From the NCBI RefSeq assembly GCF_002078875.1, contig NC_034410.1:36721506-36785505 (forward strand): a stretch of 64,000 nt of DNA, in the 5' to 3' direction. This DNA is from Numida meleagris. Lineage: Eukaryota > Chordata > Aves > Galliformes > Numididae. Positions 61,253-64,000 of this stretch are shown here, in pieces (positions within the stretch are counted from its first letter, which is position 1; each line of letters starts with the position of its first letter). The notes beneath the pieces were generated by a model. The model did no database searches. It was not told the DNA's origin and worked only from the letters and a program-made list of their open reading frames with translations. Position numbers and translations under genes: made by a program.

Positions 61253-62002
61253 TCATAAAAATTGTATTTGTTTGGTCATTTTAGATAGAAGATGATTTTT
61301 TGTAAATAGCTCATTGGCACCGTAGGTCTGAGCAGTGATGTCTGCCTGCATCTGCAGACAGCATGGATCATTAACTCCGGGAAATGTGAAGTGTGCCATG
61401 AATCTCAGTAGTGTGTTAACAAAGTGCTCTTGGGATCCTGTCAGCAGCCCCTCAGGAGACAAGCATGTATGTGATGAGCACTGTGGCAGGTCTGAGTCAG
61501 TCACCTCAGAAAAGTTGACTGCCAAGAGGCTCACCTGCAGTCTTCCCTCCTTCCAGGTGCTTTTCTGCAGGGAACAGGCTGCTGATGCAGCAGGGGGCCT
61601 CTTGGTACCCTGTACCGAGGACATCCTTGCTTCTGGTACTCCAGCAGGGAACAAGGCCATGGTGCAGATTTTGATGGGTTGTATTGTAACTGAGGCCCAG
61701 TTCTCTGGGCAGCCATGCCAACGTAGGCCATACTTCTTGCTTCTGTAGCGATTCCTCAGTTGTGTCAGGGCCAAGGTTTGTCTGGCTGTATGGTAAACCA
61801 CATCAAGTTCTGGACAGGAGGTGCTATAACCTGATAAATAAAGGCTATTTTTAACCAAAATCAGAGGGAATGGGGGCAAAATAGCTTTAAACAACCAATA
61901 TTTCATTTTCTGGCTCCTGGAATCAGCTAGAAGATAGTGTATGCATCCTTCCTCAGTGCCAACTGAGACATGCTCGGGATGCACTACAGTGAAACCATCC
62001 AC
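61253..62002 (-). other. Unexplained 249-codon open reading frame
   Basis: This is the longest open frame in the window. The full open stretch begins at a GTG (62002); the first ATG is codon 33 (61904-61906), giving 217 codons to the stop at 61253. I recognise no domain, signal peptide, membrane segment or repeat. The composition is mixed, with Cys and Pro scattered through the middle (GVPEARMSSVQGTKRPPAAS). A 137-codon frame is also open on the opposite strand (61335-61748), which suggests a local lack of stop codons instead of selection. There is no obvious promoter, Kozak context or splice arrangement. It may be chance, part of a non-coding RNA, or a decayed exon or retroposed gene that I cannot identify. 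Confidence 0.2.
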
Positions 62003-64000
62003 AGATACACAAAGGACAGAGGCCCTTCAGTCCTTCTCTATCCACCTCCCAGACTCCCTCCTGCACCCTTTATCCACCGTGGGATCCAATCCATTGGCTA
62101 CGTTTCGTATTAGTGTGTTTGAATTCTTTTCTTTTTCTTTTTCCTCATTCTGCATTTAGCTATGAGTTTACTCAACAATTTAAGAAGATTATTTTTAAAA
62201 TGTTTTTATTTACATGTGAACTGTAAAATATGCAGTACAACTATGTTTAAACAACTTTTGCAGCAAAGTGATAAGAAAATCACGCATGTGGTTGCAGCTG
62301 TGGATAAGTGGCAATGTTGGGGTACATTATAGTCAAAACAGTGTTAATATTTTATAACTTCATTATGTCCTGTAAACACTTACACACTCAATTAAACCTA
62401 GTCCCGCTTAAGTCAAGGAAGCCACTCACATGTAGAAAATAAAAACATACAGAAGAACGTGGCGGATTAGTTGACACAGAATATAGTAGCACATTACGCT
62501 TTAACAGATTTGCCAGACCAAGGACTACGAGTAGAAAAATAATATTTTCATCAGAGTGATAAACATTCCACTAATTAATTCCAGGTTTAGATTATCCCTA
62601 GATATATCTCATAAAGAGGCAGTGAGACTTTCCATGCCCCTCAGAAGTACATAAAATGCCCCTATAGCACTGAAAAAAGAGATTACACTCTTTGGATGTT
62701 GTTGTTTTTGTTTTGTTTTCAAACATGGTTGCACAACTAGGAAATCAACCTACTAATAATTATGTATGTTTCTTAACTCGTGATGAACTTCTTTGTTTAA
62801 TATGTACTAAACTGTTATGCGTGTTATAAGGTTCAATATTAAAGTACTGAAGTAATAGGAGACAGCTTTAAAGATTCTGAACCATACCCTTCACTGACCT
62901 GATTTTGTAATGATTCTGAATACTACCACACTGACCACATATAACTAAGTTTCAGTGCAAAGCTGAATAGATGAAGTTCAAAATATGATTCCTTGGCTGT
63001 GGTTGTATGTGAAGTTGACTTTAAATGGCTGTGTCTATAAAAAAAACTGCAGGACTAGCATGAAGGAAACTGCAGTATTTTTATATAAAAAACGAAGGAC
63101 CAAGCTTCAGATACTTGTGTTATTTCTAAGTGAGCTACTATTCAGCAGTCTGCTACAGAAGTTTGTGTGAGGTCTTGCTGCCCTTTTCACCAGTGGAAAG
63201 AACAAAACGGCGCAATTCCTCATCCTTGGCTGCTCATACACAGATCATAAACATGGCCCAGCAGACTGAAGGATGGGGCAGGAGATGACAGTGGTACAGT
63301 GTAACCCACTTCCAGGATGAAGAAGCAGCAGCAGAGAATAGGAAAATTTGCCTGTTTCACTTCCGATATAACTTCACTGCACAGAAAGTGTTCTGCCAGT
63401 GTCAGGGAACATGACAAACTAAGGATATTTTCAAGAGCACTGTGCCATTTCCACAAGCCATCTCCACAGGATACAGAAATACAGACAGCATTCCACCAAT
63501 TCTCAACTCAGTCCCATGTGGTAGACAATTCTGCGCAATGTCATTTTGTTCCAGAGGTAACAGAGATATAGGCCCTGCTTGGTGCCTCTCTGTACTCAAT
63601 AACAACGTTACCAGCTATTGACTTCTGTCAAAGCTGAGCTAAGTCACGCATTTATAAGCAGGAAATAAAAACCAGCCCATCAAAATTAGTTCTTTGCTTG
63701 ACTCTACCTTTTTCATGTAAGAAATGTGTATATTTTTAAAGTAATTGAGATAAACCATGTCGCAAAGTCCCTCAACTTGATATGTAGCTTTCAAGAATAT
63801 GGAGCTTCTAGGTTTTCCTGGAAGAAATAGTACATGCTTGAAGGTCAGGAAGGAGAAAACCTCTAAACCATTGAGGCTGAGATACATTGGGAACATACAG
63901 AGCACCCCATCAGCTCAGACCTCAGATCAGAAGCCACTCTGATGAACTGGCAAATTCATGCTGTCACAGAAATTTTGTGCGGGTTGTTGTACAGGCATAG
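62003..64000. other. AT-rich non-coding sequence
   Basis: No supportable gene. The largest open frames are about 88 codons and overlap each other. A possible old repeat fragment at 62385-62440 is listed separately. Confidence 0.65.
62385..62440. repeat. Possible ancient amniote interspersed repeat
   Basis: CCTAGTCCCGCTTAAGTCAAGG followed by CCACTCACATG resembles, from memory, an old amniote repeat module of the form AGTCCCATTGAAGTCAATGGGACTACTCACATG. Heavily diverged and short. Confidence 0.3.

Noticed and set aside
61335..61748. 137-codon plus-strand open frame
   Set aside because: It lies opposite the longer 249-codon frame and has no recognisable domain; both being open points to local composition.

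Overview
This window looks like vertebrate nuclear DNA, most probably from a bird. It is AT-rich and carries no bacterial-style gene packing. The dominant recognisable repeats are 5'-truncated CR1 LINEs with the avian-type 8-bp 3' tail (ATTCTATG-like units), plus one retroviral-type LTR and a few much older amniote repeat fragments. CR1 also occurs in turtles and crocodilians. The low repeat density and the form of the CR1 tails point to a bird; species and chromosome cannot be read from the sequence alone.

No protein-coding exon of a host gene could be supported. The long open frames at 10.0-10.6, 11.5-11.9 and 15.0-15.6 kb are decayed CR1 reverse-transcriptase ORF2 remnants. One further frame of 249 codons (217 from its first ATG), at 61253-62002 on the minus strand, is not explained by any repeat I recognise and shows no known domain. 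Almost all other open frames are under 120 codons and scattered in all frames, as expected by chance. The window is best read as intergenic or deep intronic sequence.

Layout: 1-9.8 kb, AT-rich unique sequence with a C-run and an (AAC)n tract. 9.8-15.8 kb, a transposon cluster: two CR1 copies on the minus strand, a very long T-tract, a minus-strand solo-like LTR with its own TATA box, poly(A) signal and two internal tandem repeats, then a plus-strand CR1. 15.8-29.2 kb, unique AT-rich DNA with two perfect palindromes (16 and 30 bp). 29.2-29.7 kb, an internally deleted CR1. 34.2-34.4 kb, an ancient MIR-like amniote SINE. 35.6-36.5 kb, a GC-richer patch. 45.3 kb, an old CR1 3' end. 51.9-52.1 kb, A-rich low-complexity DNA. 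57.9-58.1 kb, a short CR1. 58.45 kb, a perfect 13-bp-arm hairpin. 61.3-62.0 kb, the unexplained open frame.

No genes work together here in a pathway. The functional content visible is transposon-borne regulatory sequence (the LTR promoter with an AP-1-like duplication) and DNA structural motifs. No new multi-gene system was found.
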